Shown here: positions 1 to 5,144 of the stretch, piece after piece
Layout: each line of letters starts with the position of its first letter
Numbering within the stretch: the stretch's first letter is position 1
NCBI GenBank assembly: GCA_964528605.1
Contig: CAZGSV010000134.1
Span: forward strand, 1 to 7,957
Direction of reading: 5' to 3'
Source of the DNA: CAZGSV01 sp964528605
GTDB taxonomy: Bacteria > Armatimonadota > Zipacnadia > CAZGSV01
DNA: 7,957 bases
Notes under the pieces: model-generated
Database searches by the model: none
Seen by the model: only the letters and a program-made list of their open reading frames with translations
Told to the model about the DNA's origin: nothing
Position numbers and translations under genes: made by a program

Positions 1-1
1 G

Positions 2-1624
2 TCGTTCCCGGCGCTGGACAGCGGCCTGCCCTGCAAGCACGGCGCGGGCATGCGAGTGGCCACGCAGGAGCAGAAGGCGCGCTGCTACGAGGTCTTCCAG
101 CGCACCATCTTCCGGCTGCCCTTCATCGTCGGCTCGGACTACTTCATGTGGGTGGACGAACCGGTGCTGGGCATCTCTTCCACCTTCCCGGAGGACAGCA
201 ACTACGGGCTCGTCAACGAGCGCGATGAGGCCTACGAGGCGCTGACGCAGAGGGCGACGCGGGTGAATCCGCGGATGTACGACCTGCACGCCGGGCGCAC
301 CGCAGCGGTCAGTGTGCAAGAGTCTGCCTCAGGCAGATTGCTGGTGCGCAACGCCGGTCCGCTGGGCGCGAGATTGCGCCTGCAAATCTGGATGAATGGC
401 GAGGCGTCGCAACGGGAGATAGAACTCCCGCCCAACGGCTCGTGGCTGGTCGAGCCGCCCAGCCCGGAGCAGCCCGGCGCCAACTTGCTCATCTGCAGGG
501 CCGAGATTGTGGGCGGCGCCGAGGACCCGGATGACGCGGACAACGAGGGGCTGCGGGTGTGGTTCGAGCCCCTGCCCCAAGCGCCGGACGGAAGGCTGCT
601 GGCCGTCTACAACCCGAGCGATCGCGACCTAAACAGCGTGCCGATGGTGCTGCGAGGCGAGGATCTGGCTGGGTTGGGTATCACCGAGGGGCTTATCTTC
701 GCCTGGGTCGTGAATCGCGACGGCGCCGCGTGGAACGCTCCTAGCCAGGTGGACGAACTGCCCGAGGGCAAGGAGTTCTGCTTCATCGTGCCCAATCTGC
801 CGGCGCGGAGCGCGGTGCAGGTGGCCCTGCGGCAGGCCCCCCCCGCGCCGCACGAGTCGCCGATGTTCTTCCGCAGCGAGGGAAGCCGTTGGTGGGCGGG
901 GAACGACCGCCTTACGCTTGCGAAGGACGAGGAGGACGGCGACCTGATTGACCGCGTGATGCTCGACGGACAGGAGTTAGGCAACTTCGTCGCGCTGATG
1001 TGCCAGGGGCAGGTGGGCAACCTGTGGGTCGCCGCCGATCGCTTCCAGGGCGTGCGCGCGAGCGCGGGGATGGCGCGAGTTATCTTGGAGGTAACGGCCT
1101 CTTACAGCGGCCGCGAGGCGCCCGTGGATGAGGCCGGCAATCCGGCGCATGCGTTTCGGGCCACCTATCGCTTCGCCCTTTATCCGGGCCGCACATGGTT
1201 CTCTTCCCGACTGCTGCGGATTGAGAACGTAGACAGTGCACCGTTGTGGGCTTGCTCCTATTACCATTACATTCGCAGCAACATGGGCGGCGACGCCAGC
1301 GATGACCTGCCGGGGGGGGCGGAGGTGCCCAACTTCTACCTGCCGCACGGCGCCTGGAAGGACGAAAAGGCGGCCCTGCTCTACGGGGCGACTGCCCAGC
1401 CCAACGCCGGCTATCGGATGACCTTCTGGATAGACGACAACGGGAACCAGCATCCTGACATTGACCGCGACATTCGCCGCACCCTGGCCCCCGGCGAATC
1501 CTTCACCGACCCGCAGCCCGAGGCCTACATCTTCTCCTCCCACCTCGCCGAAAACCCCACCCCCTGGCAAACGGTGCAGGGCGTCGTGCGGGGGTGGGAG
1601 AAGGTGAGGTGGGAGAAAAGGTGA
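2..1624 (+). CDS. Large glycosidase-like protein, 3' part only
   Basis: The frame is open from the first bases of the window, so the gene begins upstream; 540 residues are visible. Residues about 43-75 (counted from the first visible codon) read as a buried strand followed by DYFMWVDEP and a segment ending SNYGLVNE. This pattern is typical of the last strands of a (beta/alpha)8 glycosidase barrel of the agarase/GH42-like kind. After it come long stretches rich in beta strands (about 95-290 and 300-520), including WFEPLP, FRATYRFALYPGRTWFSSRLLRIEN and SYYHYIRSN; these look like accessory beta-sandwich or mutarotase-like domains. The catalytic residues and any signal peptide would lie upstream and cannot be checked. 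ATG at 50 is an internal methionine, not the start. The gene converges on the next gene with 14 bp between the two stop codons. The family assignment is inferred from barrel-end motifs only. A polysaccharide lyase or a non-catalytic secreted protein is possible. Confidence 0.65.
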   Translation, partial: SFPALDSGLPCKHGAGMRVATQEQKARCYEVFQRTIFRLPFIVGSDYFMWVDEPVLGISSTFPEDSNYGLVNERDEAYEALTQRATRVNPRMYDLHAGRTAAVSVQESASGRLLVRNAGPLGARLRLQIWMNGEASQREIELPPNGSWLVEPPSPEQPGANLLICRAEIVGGAEDPDDADNEGLRVWFEPLPQAPDGRLLAVYNPSDRDLNSVPMVLRGEDLAGLGITEGLIFAWVVNRDGAAWNAPSQVDELPEGKEFCFIVPNLPARSAVQVALRQAPPAPHESPMFFRSEGSRWWAGNDRLTLAKDEEDGDLIDRVMLDGQELGNFVALMCQGQVGNLWVAADRFQGVRASAGMARVILEVTASYSGREAPVDEAGNPAHAFRATYRFALYPGRTWFSSRLLRIENVDSAPLWACSYYHYIRSNMGGDASDDLPGGAEVPNFYLPHGAWKDEKAALLYGATAQPNAGYRMTFWIDDNGNQHPDIDRDIRRTLAPGESFTDPQPEAYIFSSHLAENPTPWQTVQGVVRGWEKVRWEKR

Positions 1625-1633
1625 ACAGCCGAA

Positions 1634-1653
1634 GGGCGCTACGGGAAGCGCCC
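1634..1653. terminator. Hairpin between convergent genes, possible shared terminator
   Basis: The 7-bp arms GGGCGCT (1634-1640) and AGCGCCC (1647-1653) flank a 6-nt loop. The hairpin starts 10 bp after the stop of the plus-strand gene and overlaps the last codons of the minus-strand gene (stop 1641-1639). No T-tract follows on either strand, so it is not a classical intrinsic terminator. Its position suggests a bidirectional termination or mRNA 3'-end structure. Confidence 0.35.
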
Positions 1654-2343
1654 GTCCTCGGCCTCCACCAGCTTTCTCAAGCGGAAGTATGTGGCAGTCA
1701 GCCTGCCACGTCCCCCTGAGTAGTCGAGATAGGCGCCGGTGAACGTCTCGTAACACCCGGTTCTATTGAGGCGCGTCAACACGCCGTCGATCTCGCCGGC
1801 AGGGAGCCCCAGGTTGTGTTCCAGCTCCTTTGTGAAGTCGTCCCAAAACCGATTCGCCCTTTGCAGTTCGTTCTCCTCGGGTCCGAGCGGGAATTGCCCT
1901 GTGTATCGCTCTAGGGTGGCGAGAACTAGAATCTCCCTGTACGACAAGTCGTCGAGTATGCTCAGATACTCCTCGTACTCATCGGTCCCAGAGAATGATA
2001 GCGGCATCGCCGACGACTTCAGAAGCCTCGCGAACATTTGGATCTTCTCCCGCCGCCTCGAGTTCAGCGCCGCTCGCACCGTGGCGAAGTAGCAGTGCAG
2101 GAAGTCCTCTGACTCGATGAGTTCGCGGGTCAGTTGGATCTTGCCCGCTTCGAGTTCATCAAAGAACGTCTTAAGCCTTTCTTCTCGCACGTTCTGGATT
2201 TTCGTGACAAGTCCGGCTTCGAGCGCCCCAGCGACACCTGTTGGTTCCCAATGAACCAGCAACTGGATCAGCCCCCTCAACAACGGGCTCCCCTGGTATC
2301 GCGTGACCAGCGCCTCAAGGCGTGAGGATTCCTGCACCTTCAC
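1639..2343 (-). CDS. Hypothetical protein, about 234 aa
   Basis: I do not recognise the family. The protein is soluble, with no signal peptide or membrane segment, and is highly charged and helix-rich. Residues about 55-105 (TFFDELEAGKIQLTRELIE... and NSRRREKIQMFARLL) look like a helical bundle. Residues about 115-145 (EYEEYLSILDDLSYREILVLATLERY) and the C-terminal 40 residues (LTRLNRTGCYETF... YFRLRKLVEA) resemble winged-helix-like segments; that is an impression, not a match. The start is GTG: either 2343, or GTG at 2337, which has the GGGAG at 2347-2351 about 9 nt upstream. The bases appear less GC-rich than the flanking glycosidase genes, which would fit accessory DNA. It is the most distal of four minus-strand genes and is separated from the next by about 90 bp with no obvious shared function. 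Confidence 0.75.
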   Translation of the reverse strand: MKVQESSRLEALVTRYQGSPLLRGLIQLLVHWEPTGVAGALEAGLVTKIQNVREERLKTFFDELEAGKIQLTRELIESEDFLHCYFATVRAALNSRRREKIQMFARLLKSSAMPLSFSGTDEYEEYLSILDDLSYREILVLATLERYTGQFPLGPEENELQRANRFWDDFTKELEHNLGLPAGEIDGVLTRLNRTGCYETFTGAYLDYSGGRGRLTATYFRLRKLVEAEDGRFP

Positions 2344-2431
2344 CTCTCCCTTTCCCGAACACGCATGGCAGCCCTCGCATTATGCACCAGTCCAGGCCCC
2401 CTAGGGTCGCCAGCCCGCGGACACCAGAGCG

Positions 2432-2946
2432 TCAGGCGTCGGCTGCGGGCGGCCGTCGGCGAAGTTCATCAAGCCCCCCACGTTCCCGTTTGCCCAAGCG
2501 GCGTCGCCTGCTCAGCACCCACCCATAGCCGGGACGGGGCGTCCATGTGTCGCATCGCCACGTGTCAAGCGCGTCCTGATGGTAGACCCCGAGTCTGAGT
2601 TCCTCCAAAGGGTGACCCTCGGGCACGAACGCCTGCACCTCTTCCCTCTGCCCCACTGCCAAACGACGCGCCTGACTCTGGGCTCCGCCGCGCGGGCCTG
2701 CACCCCATCGAAAGAAGACAAAGCACTCTGGTGAGGGGCCGTGACCCACGTTTTGGACCGGCAGGCTGTACTTCGTCCCGCCGTCCACGGGGGCGTGGCG
2801 CGGCTCCTCCGGTGCGGGCAGAGGCGAGACCTGAAGCTCCAGGGTCTTCCGCTGCATCCGCGCGGCCCACGCGAGGACAAGCGCGGGGCAAATAGGACAA
2901 GAAGCATTAGCCATTGGATGATCACGTTCACCGTCGAAGCGTCCAT
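2432..2946 (-). pseudogene. Small membrane-anchored protein with a one-base frameshift
   Basis: A strong start lies at ATG 2946: GAGGTG at 2953-2958 is 6 nt upstream, and the frame opens with MDASTVNVIIQWLMLLVLFA, a typical N-terminal membrane helix. That frame then degrades into Arg/Ser-rich noise. The neighbouring frame continues ALVLAWAARMQRKTLELQV and stays protein-like to the stop at 2432, with VQNVGHGPSPECFVFF and VGQREEVQAFVPEG. Adding one C to the C4 run at 2886-2889 (minus strand CCCC) joins the two into one sensible protein of about 171 aa: a membrane helix, a short basic linker, then a beta-rich domain of CARDB/Ig-like flavour. I do not recognise the family. Alternatives are a true frameshift mutation, a sequencing error in the C-run, or a separate 160-aa protein starting at ATG 2914. 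The last option would leave the good ribosome-binding site unused. Confidence 0.6.
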
Positions 2947-2952
2947 GCTGCT

Positions 2953-2958
2953 CACCTC
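2953..2958 (-). promoter_or_regulatory. Ribosome-binding site that decides the 2946 start
   Basis: GAGGTG lies 6 nt before ATG 2946 on the minus strand. It supports the upstream, membrane-helix-encoding start over ATG 2914 and so supports the frameshift reading of this gene. Confidence 0.55.
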
Positions 2959-3065
2959 AGCCCGAACAACTCGCGGAGCGGCCAGGATTGGCCACGGCGC
3001 GAACACGTTGTTGCCGCCTCCCAAGGCCCGCCGACGCGGCGTCAACCTCCGGCTGCTCTATCCCA

Positions 3066-3071
3066 ATTATA
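3066..3071 (-). promoter_or_regulatory. Perfect TATAAT, possible -10 box
   Basis: The minus strand reads TATAAT exactly, about 120 nt upstream of the 2946 start, in an otherwise GC-rich spacer. No convincing -35 box is visible at 16-18 bp. It sits about 24 bp beyond the palindrome at 3095-3114, so the transcript of the membrane protein may begin just after the RAYT gene's terminal repeat. Confidence 0.35.
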
Positions 3072-3094
3072 CATCCCCACCGGACACCAGAAGC

Positions 3095-3118
3095 GGGCAC
3101 GGCATGCCGTGCCCCTAC
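3095..3118 (-). repeat. REP-like element E1, GTAG foot plus 20-bp palindrome
   Basis: On the minus strand the element reads GTAGGGGC followed by ACGGCATGCCGTGCCC. Positions 3095-3114 form a perfect 20-bp palindrome centred on CATG. The foot GTAG occupies 3118-3115, and its TAG is the stop codon of the RAYT gene. Element E2 (3393-3418) is a 26-bp identical copy in inverted orientation. RAYT enzymes are known to recognise a GTAG-type tetranucleotide 5' of REP hairpins, so this is a probable substrate. Confidence 0.75.
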
Positions 3119-3741
3119 AATCGAGGGCGAAACGCGGCTGGGTTGTTTTCGTCCTCCTCCCAGCGCCCCGGGTTCTGCGCAATGTATTCCCGGATCTCCT
3201 CCAGATCCTGTTCGTTTCGGATGATGTGCTCGTAGTAGTTCCGCTGCCACAGCGGCCTGCCGACTGCGCCTCGCAGGGAGCGCACCTGCCGCGTGACCGC
3301 GGATTTGAACGACCGGATGACCGTAGCCAAGGAACCCGCGACCGGTGCCCCGAACTGCTCAAGCCTTTGCCCCCCAACCTCGGCTCGGCCGCGTAGGGGC
3401 ACGGCATGCCGTGCCCGCAGTTGTGGATGGGGTGCAACCGCGTCCGGTTCCAGAAGCACGATAACCCCGTGCAGGTGATTTGGCATGACCACGAAGGCGT
3501 CCAAGTCCGCGTGCCTGAGATGACGGGGAATCTCCTCCCAGCACGCTTCCACGATCTCGCCCCAGGCATTCAGTCGCATTTCCGCCTCCGCGACCTCTCC
3601 CAGTACGCATTCGCGCCCCTGGGTGCAGATCGTCACGAAGTACGCCCCTGCCTGCGAATAGTCGTAACCCGCCAGTCGCACCGACCGACGTTGCGGCGCA
3701 CGCGGTTCATGGGGCCCGGCAGGTTGCCTCTCCGATGGCAC
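3115..3741 (-). CDS. REP-associated tyrosine transposase (RAYT, Y1/HUH family)
   Basis: This 208-aa protein has the RAYT layout. The N-terminal core is GYDYSQAGAYFVTICTQGR (25-43). The HUH metal-binding motif sits in VVMPNHLHGVI (84-94, H89 and H91). The catalytic-tyrosine helix is LWQRNYYEHIIRN (164-176, Y169 or Y170), followed by EYIAQNPGRW (185-194). Members of this single-domain family nick and join single-stranded REP DNA and are thought to spread REP/BIME elements. The start is GTG 3741, with GGAGG at 3747-3751 five nt upstream. The linker at 98-135 is long, and residues 109-117 (RARHAVPLR) are encoded by a REP-like palindrome inside the gene. The TAG stop is part of another such element. 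Both HUH histidines and the tyrosine are present, so the enzyme looks intact. It lacks the inverted-repeat pair of a classic insertion sequence, as expected for RAYTs. Confidence 0.92.
   Translation of the reverse strand: MPSERQPAGPHEPRAPQRRSVRLAGYDYSQAGAYFVTICTQGRECVLGEVAEAEMRLNAWGEIVEACWEEIPRHLRHADLDAFVVMPNHLHGVIVLLEPDAVAPHPQLRARHAVPLRGRAEVGGQRLEQFGAPVAGSLATVIRSFKSAVTRQVRSLRGAVGRPLWQRNYYEHIIRNEQDLEEIREYIAQNPGRWEEDENNPAAFRPRL
3393..3418 (+). repeat. REP-like element E2 inside the RAYT gene
   Basis: The plus strand carries GTAGGGGC followed by ACGGCATGCCGTGCCC, identical over 26 bp to E1 but inverted. The palindrome covers 3397-3416. Read on the minus strand, in frame with the RAYT, it encodes residues 109-117 in the variable linker between the HUH motif and the tyrosine helix. 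In this orientation no stop arises. Confidence 0.75.
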
Positions 3742-3766
3742 TGTCTCCTCCCTATTGAGCCGCCCC

Positions 3767-3812
3767 GGGCACGGCCCGCCTGAGGCGGATCTCCGACGTG
3801 CCGTGCCCCTAC
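3767..3812 (-). repeat. REP-like element E3, split palindrome with a nested hairpin
   Basis: The arms GGGCACGGC (3767-3775) and GCCGTGCCC (3800-3808) match the E1/E2 stem. They are separated by 24 bp that contain their own small hairpin, CCGCC TGA GGCGG (3777-3789). The GTAG foot follows at 3812-3809 on the minus strand. It lies 26 bp upstream of the RAYT start, so the transposase gene has elements on both sides and inside. Confidence 0.65.
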
Positions 3813-3833
3813 ATCAAGGGCAATACGCGTCGC

Positions 3834-3860
3834 ATCCGCTCCATCTGCATAATCTGCGCG
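3834..3860 (+). repeat. 9-bp x 3 mini-array A
   Basis: Three 9-bp units: ATCCGCTCC, ATCTGCATA, ATCTGCGCG. Similar triplets, in the same orientation and register, occur at 4460-4486 and 4548-4574. Confidence 0.55.
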
Positions 3861-3934
3861 CGGTACTTGCTGAGGCTTCCGTCGCGCGAGCGCTGTCGGC
3901 CGGCGCACCGCCTGATGGTCAGGAGCCCACCGCC

Positions 3935-4357
3935 TCACGTCGCTCTGAGATGCCTAAAGTCTCCCGCAACCAGTGTTGTCTGCTTCACACGCTTTCCGCT
4001 CAGGAGGTCCTTGCGCATGGCCGCCACCAACTCGCCAAGCGCTCTTTCCTTTTTGGCATCTGGACGCTCCTCCCCGGTCCGCACCATGTCGAGAAAAGCG
4101 TATGCTTTTCGGATCACCTCATCGGGGCAGTACATCCAGCACAGGTTGACCTGATCCAAGAACCCCTGTTTCAGGTCCCTGTCGCGGGAGTTGACGTAAA
4201 ACCCTCTTAGGCACCTGATCAGCTCTAGGTACATCTCCTCTTTCCTCTGGTACTCCCCATGGCTCCGCTTGCTGCGCTCGTTGAGGTACCAGCCCACCAC
4301 GACCGGGACGACAACAGCAAGTAGTGGGACTACACCCGTAGATAACACCTCACGCAT
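3935..4357 (-). CDS. Single-pass membrane protein of unknown function, 140 aa
   Basis: The N-terminus carries one hydrophobic segment (residues about 8-25, GVVPLLAVVVPVVVGWYL). It is followed by a basic stretch, NERSKRSHGEYQRKEE, and then a helical cytoplasmic domain with LIRCLRGFYV, LCWMYCPDEVIRKAYAFLD (about 70-88) and ALGELVAAMRKDLL (about 105-118). The strong CPDEVIRKAYAFL and LAAMRKDLL-type core looks like a conserved small bacterial family I have seen unnamed; I know no function for it. The start is ATG 4357, with GGAGG 8 nt upstream; an in-frame TTG at 4360 is less likely. A probable promoter lies at 4431-4459. It is the first gene of the minus-strand block, and 193 bp with repeats separate it from the RAYT, so co-transcription is uncertain. 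Confidence 0.8.
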   Translation of the reverse strand: MREVLSTGVVPLLAVVVPVVVGWYLNERSKRSHGEYQRKEEMYLELIRCLRGFYVNSRDRDLKQGFLDQVNLCWMYCPDEVIRKAYAFLDMVRTGEERPDAKKERALGELVAAMRKDLLSGKRVKQTTLVAGDFRHLRAT

Positions 4358-4430
4358 CAAATCCGCCTCCCCGTGCGACCGCTAGGCAGCCCGCACAGCA
4401 GTACGCCCAGCGTTTCGACACTTGCGGCTC

Positions 4431-4459
4431 AGTATACGGGAGGGTGCCCAGGGTGTCCG
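4431..4459 (-). promoter_or_regulatory. Probable promoter of the 140-aa membrane protein gene
   Basis: On the minus strand, CGGACA (4459-4454, four of six matches to TTGACA) and TATACT (4436-4431, five of six matches to TATAAT) are separated by exactly 17 bp. The expected leader to ATG 4357 is about 65-70 nt. Mini-array B abuts the -35 box directly. Confidence 0.45.
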
Positions 4460-4486
4460 ATCTCCGCCATCTGTGTAGTCTGTGGA
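4460..4486 (+). repeat. 9-bp x 3 mini-array B
   Basis: Units ATCTCCGCC, ATCTGTGTA, GTCTGTGGA. It ends next to the -35 box of the minus-strand promoter and lies in the same register as arrays A and C. Confidence 0.55.
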
Positions 4487-4497
4487 TTGGGTCCGTG

Positions 4498-4522
4498 CGT
4501 GTCCACGGGCGCCTGCCCCTAC
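4498..4522 (-). repeat. REP-like element E4, degenerate
   Basis: The minus strand reads GTAGGGGC followed by AGGCGCCCGTGGACACG. The foot is perfect but the stem is only partly self-complementary (GGGC/GCCC), as in a decayed copy. Confidence 0.45.
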
Positions 4523-4547
4523 GGGCACTCCGGGGCTGAGGCGTCGT

Positions 4548-4574
4548 ATCTGCGCGATCCGCGTAATCTGCGGT
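4548..4574 (+). repeat. 9-bp x 3 mini-array C
   Basis: Units ATCTGCGCG, ATCCGCGTA, ATCTGCGGT. This is the most regular of the three arrays and supports a consensus of ATCTGCGNN. Confidence 0.6.
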
Positions 4575-4607
4575 TCGACAGGCTCACCGCGGGCGGATGA
4601 CGGCCCA

Positions 4608-4632
4608 GGGCGACCCAGCGGGTCGCCCCTAC
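4608..4632 (-). repeat. REP-like element E5, GTAG foot plus 9-bp stem
   Basis: The arms GGGCGACCC (4608-4616) and GGGTCGCCC (4620-4628) have a 3-nt loop. On the minus strand the hairpin is preceded by GTAGGGGC. The stem sequence differs from that of E1/E2, but the foot is the same. Confidence 0.7.
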
Positions 4633-4635
4633 ACC

Positions 4636-4659
4636 GGGGCGTATGCTATACGCCCCTAC
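4636..4659 (-). repeat. REP-like element E6, GTAG foot plus 9-bp stem
   Basis: The arms GGGGCGTAT (4636-4644) and ATACGCCCC (4648-4656) are perfect with a 3-nt loop. The minus strand reads GTAGGGGC at its 5' end. It starts 3 bp from E5, forming a tandem pair in the same orientation with a third stem sequence. Confidence 0.7.
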
Positions 4660-4730
4660 CGGTCCCGACCCCGCGCAGGGCGGGGTCGCGGGCAGAGCCC
4701 CTCCTGCGGTCGGCCTGGGCGACCTCCGGC

Positions 4731-4754
4731 GGGCAAGCAAGGCTCAGCCCCTAC
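4731..4754 (-). repeat. REP-like element E7, degenerate
   Basis: The minus strand reads GTAGGGGC followed by TGAGCCTTGCTTGCCC. The foot is intact and the stem is weak and mismatched. Confidence 0.4.
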
Positions 4755-4790
4755 GTTCAAGGCGCGCCTTCAGCGCTGAGAACAGCCGTC

Positions 4791-4812
4791 GCACGCTGCA
4801 GCATGCTCCTAC
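4791..4812 (-). repeat. REP-like element E8, variant foot
   Basis: The near-palindrome GCACGC-TGCA-GCATGC (4791-4806, one mismatch) is preceded on the minus strand by GTAGGAGC, the only variant foot. The TAG of its foot (4811-4809) is the stop codon of the PAS remnant. Confidence 0.5.
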
Positions 4813-5063
4813 AGCCACAGCAGCCGCTTCTCGGGTTGGATGGTCTTAATGTCGGTGATGTCTTGGGTGACTTGGAGGCAGCGGAAGTATCCGCCGCTGG
4901 GCCCGGGGACGGGGAAGCAGCGGATGTGCATGAGCCTGCCACGTAAGTTGATGCAGAAGGAGGCTACGTCGCGGCGGCCCCAGTGGCCCCCGGGGCCCCG
5001 GTGCGAGCCCCCGTGCCGCTCCGTGCTCCCAGAGGTCGTGCCGGGTACGCGCACCAATCCCAT
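4809..5063 (-). pseudogene. PAS-domain remnant (DUF438/PAS_10-like C-terminal end)
   Basis: The last 55 residues of this 84-aa frame look like the C-terminal half of a PAS domain of the type fused to DUF438 proteins. They run from GRRDVASFCINLRGRLMHIR (residues 29-48) through FPVPGPSGGYF (50-60) to LQVTQDITDIKTIQPEKRLL (63-82), the usual PAS/PAC ending. PAS domains sense redox, ligands or light in signalling proteins. The N-terminal 28 residues are Gly/Ser/His-rich and lack the expected upstream PAS strands, and no ribosome-binding site precedes ATG 5063. No other frame upstream restores the missing part. I read it as a truncated, probably dead copy whose 3' end is closed by the foot of element E8. 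It is divergent from the next plus-strand gene. Confidence 0.55.
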
Positions 5064-5144
5064 GTCACCAAGGCACCGGCTGGAGACGACCGTCGCACAT
5101 GAGGTAAACTGGCGGCTGTCGGTTGAGAGCCGGGTTAGGGAGGG

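Larger units (their letters stand above)
3742..3934. other. Intergenic spacer with a composite repeat and a 9-bp mini-array
   Basis: This 193-bp spacer separates the start of the RAYT gene from the stop of the 140-aa gene. It holds the RAYT ribosome-binding site (3745-3751), composite element E3 (3767-3812) and 9-bp array A (3834-3860). The remainder (3861-3934) shows no gene or clear motif. Confidence 0.6.
4361..4808. other. Gene-free, repeat-packed intergenic region
   Basis: No credible gene lies here. The region contains a minus-strand promoter (4431-4459), two 9-bp mini-arrays (4460-4486, 4548-4574), and hairpin elements E4 to E8 with GTAG feet at 4522, 4632, 4659, 4754 and 4812, the last just beyond the region edge. 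A further 9-bp-stem hairpin without a GTAG foot lies at 4666-4688 (CGACCCCGC / GCGGGGTCG). GGTTCGACAGGCTCACC at 4572-4588 resembles half of another common intergenic palindrome. Confidence 0.75.

Noticed and set aside
977..1756. 259-aa open frame on the minus strand opposite the first glycosidase-like gene
   Set aside because: It is Gly/Arg/Pro-rich with no domain character and lies opposite a clearly protein-like frame; it is a GC-rich shadow.
2741..3396. Overlapping plus-strand frames of 160-164 aa across the membrane protein and the RAYT 3' end
   Set aside because: They run antisense across two better genes and have no motif; both read the repeat palindromes in arbitrary frames.
3095..3812. 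Classical insertion sequence with terminal inverted repeats and a target duplication
   Set aside because: The transposase is of the RAYT/Y1 type, which does not use such ends, and no matching target duplication is visible around 3095 and 3812.
3834..4574. CRISPR-like array
   Set aside because: The repeats are 9-bp units in three separate short clusters with irregular spacing, without spacers of constant length or cas genes.
4663..4700. Intrinsic terminator at the GC hairpin 4666-4688
   Set aside because: A 9-bp stem is present but no T-tract follows on either strand and no gene ends next to it; it is better seen as part of the hairpin cluster.
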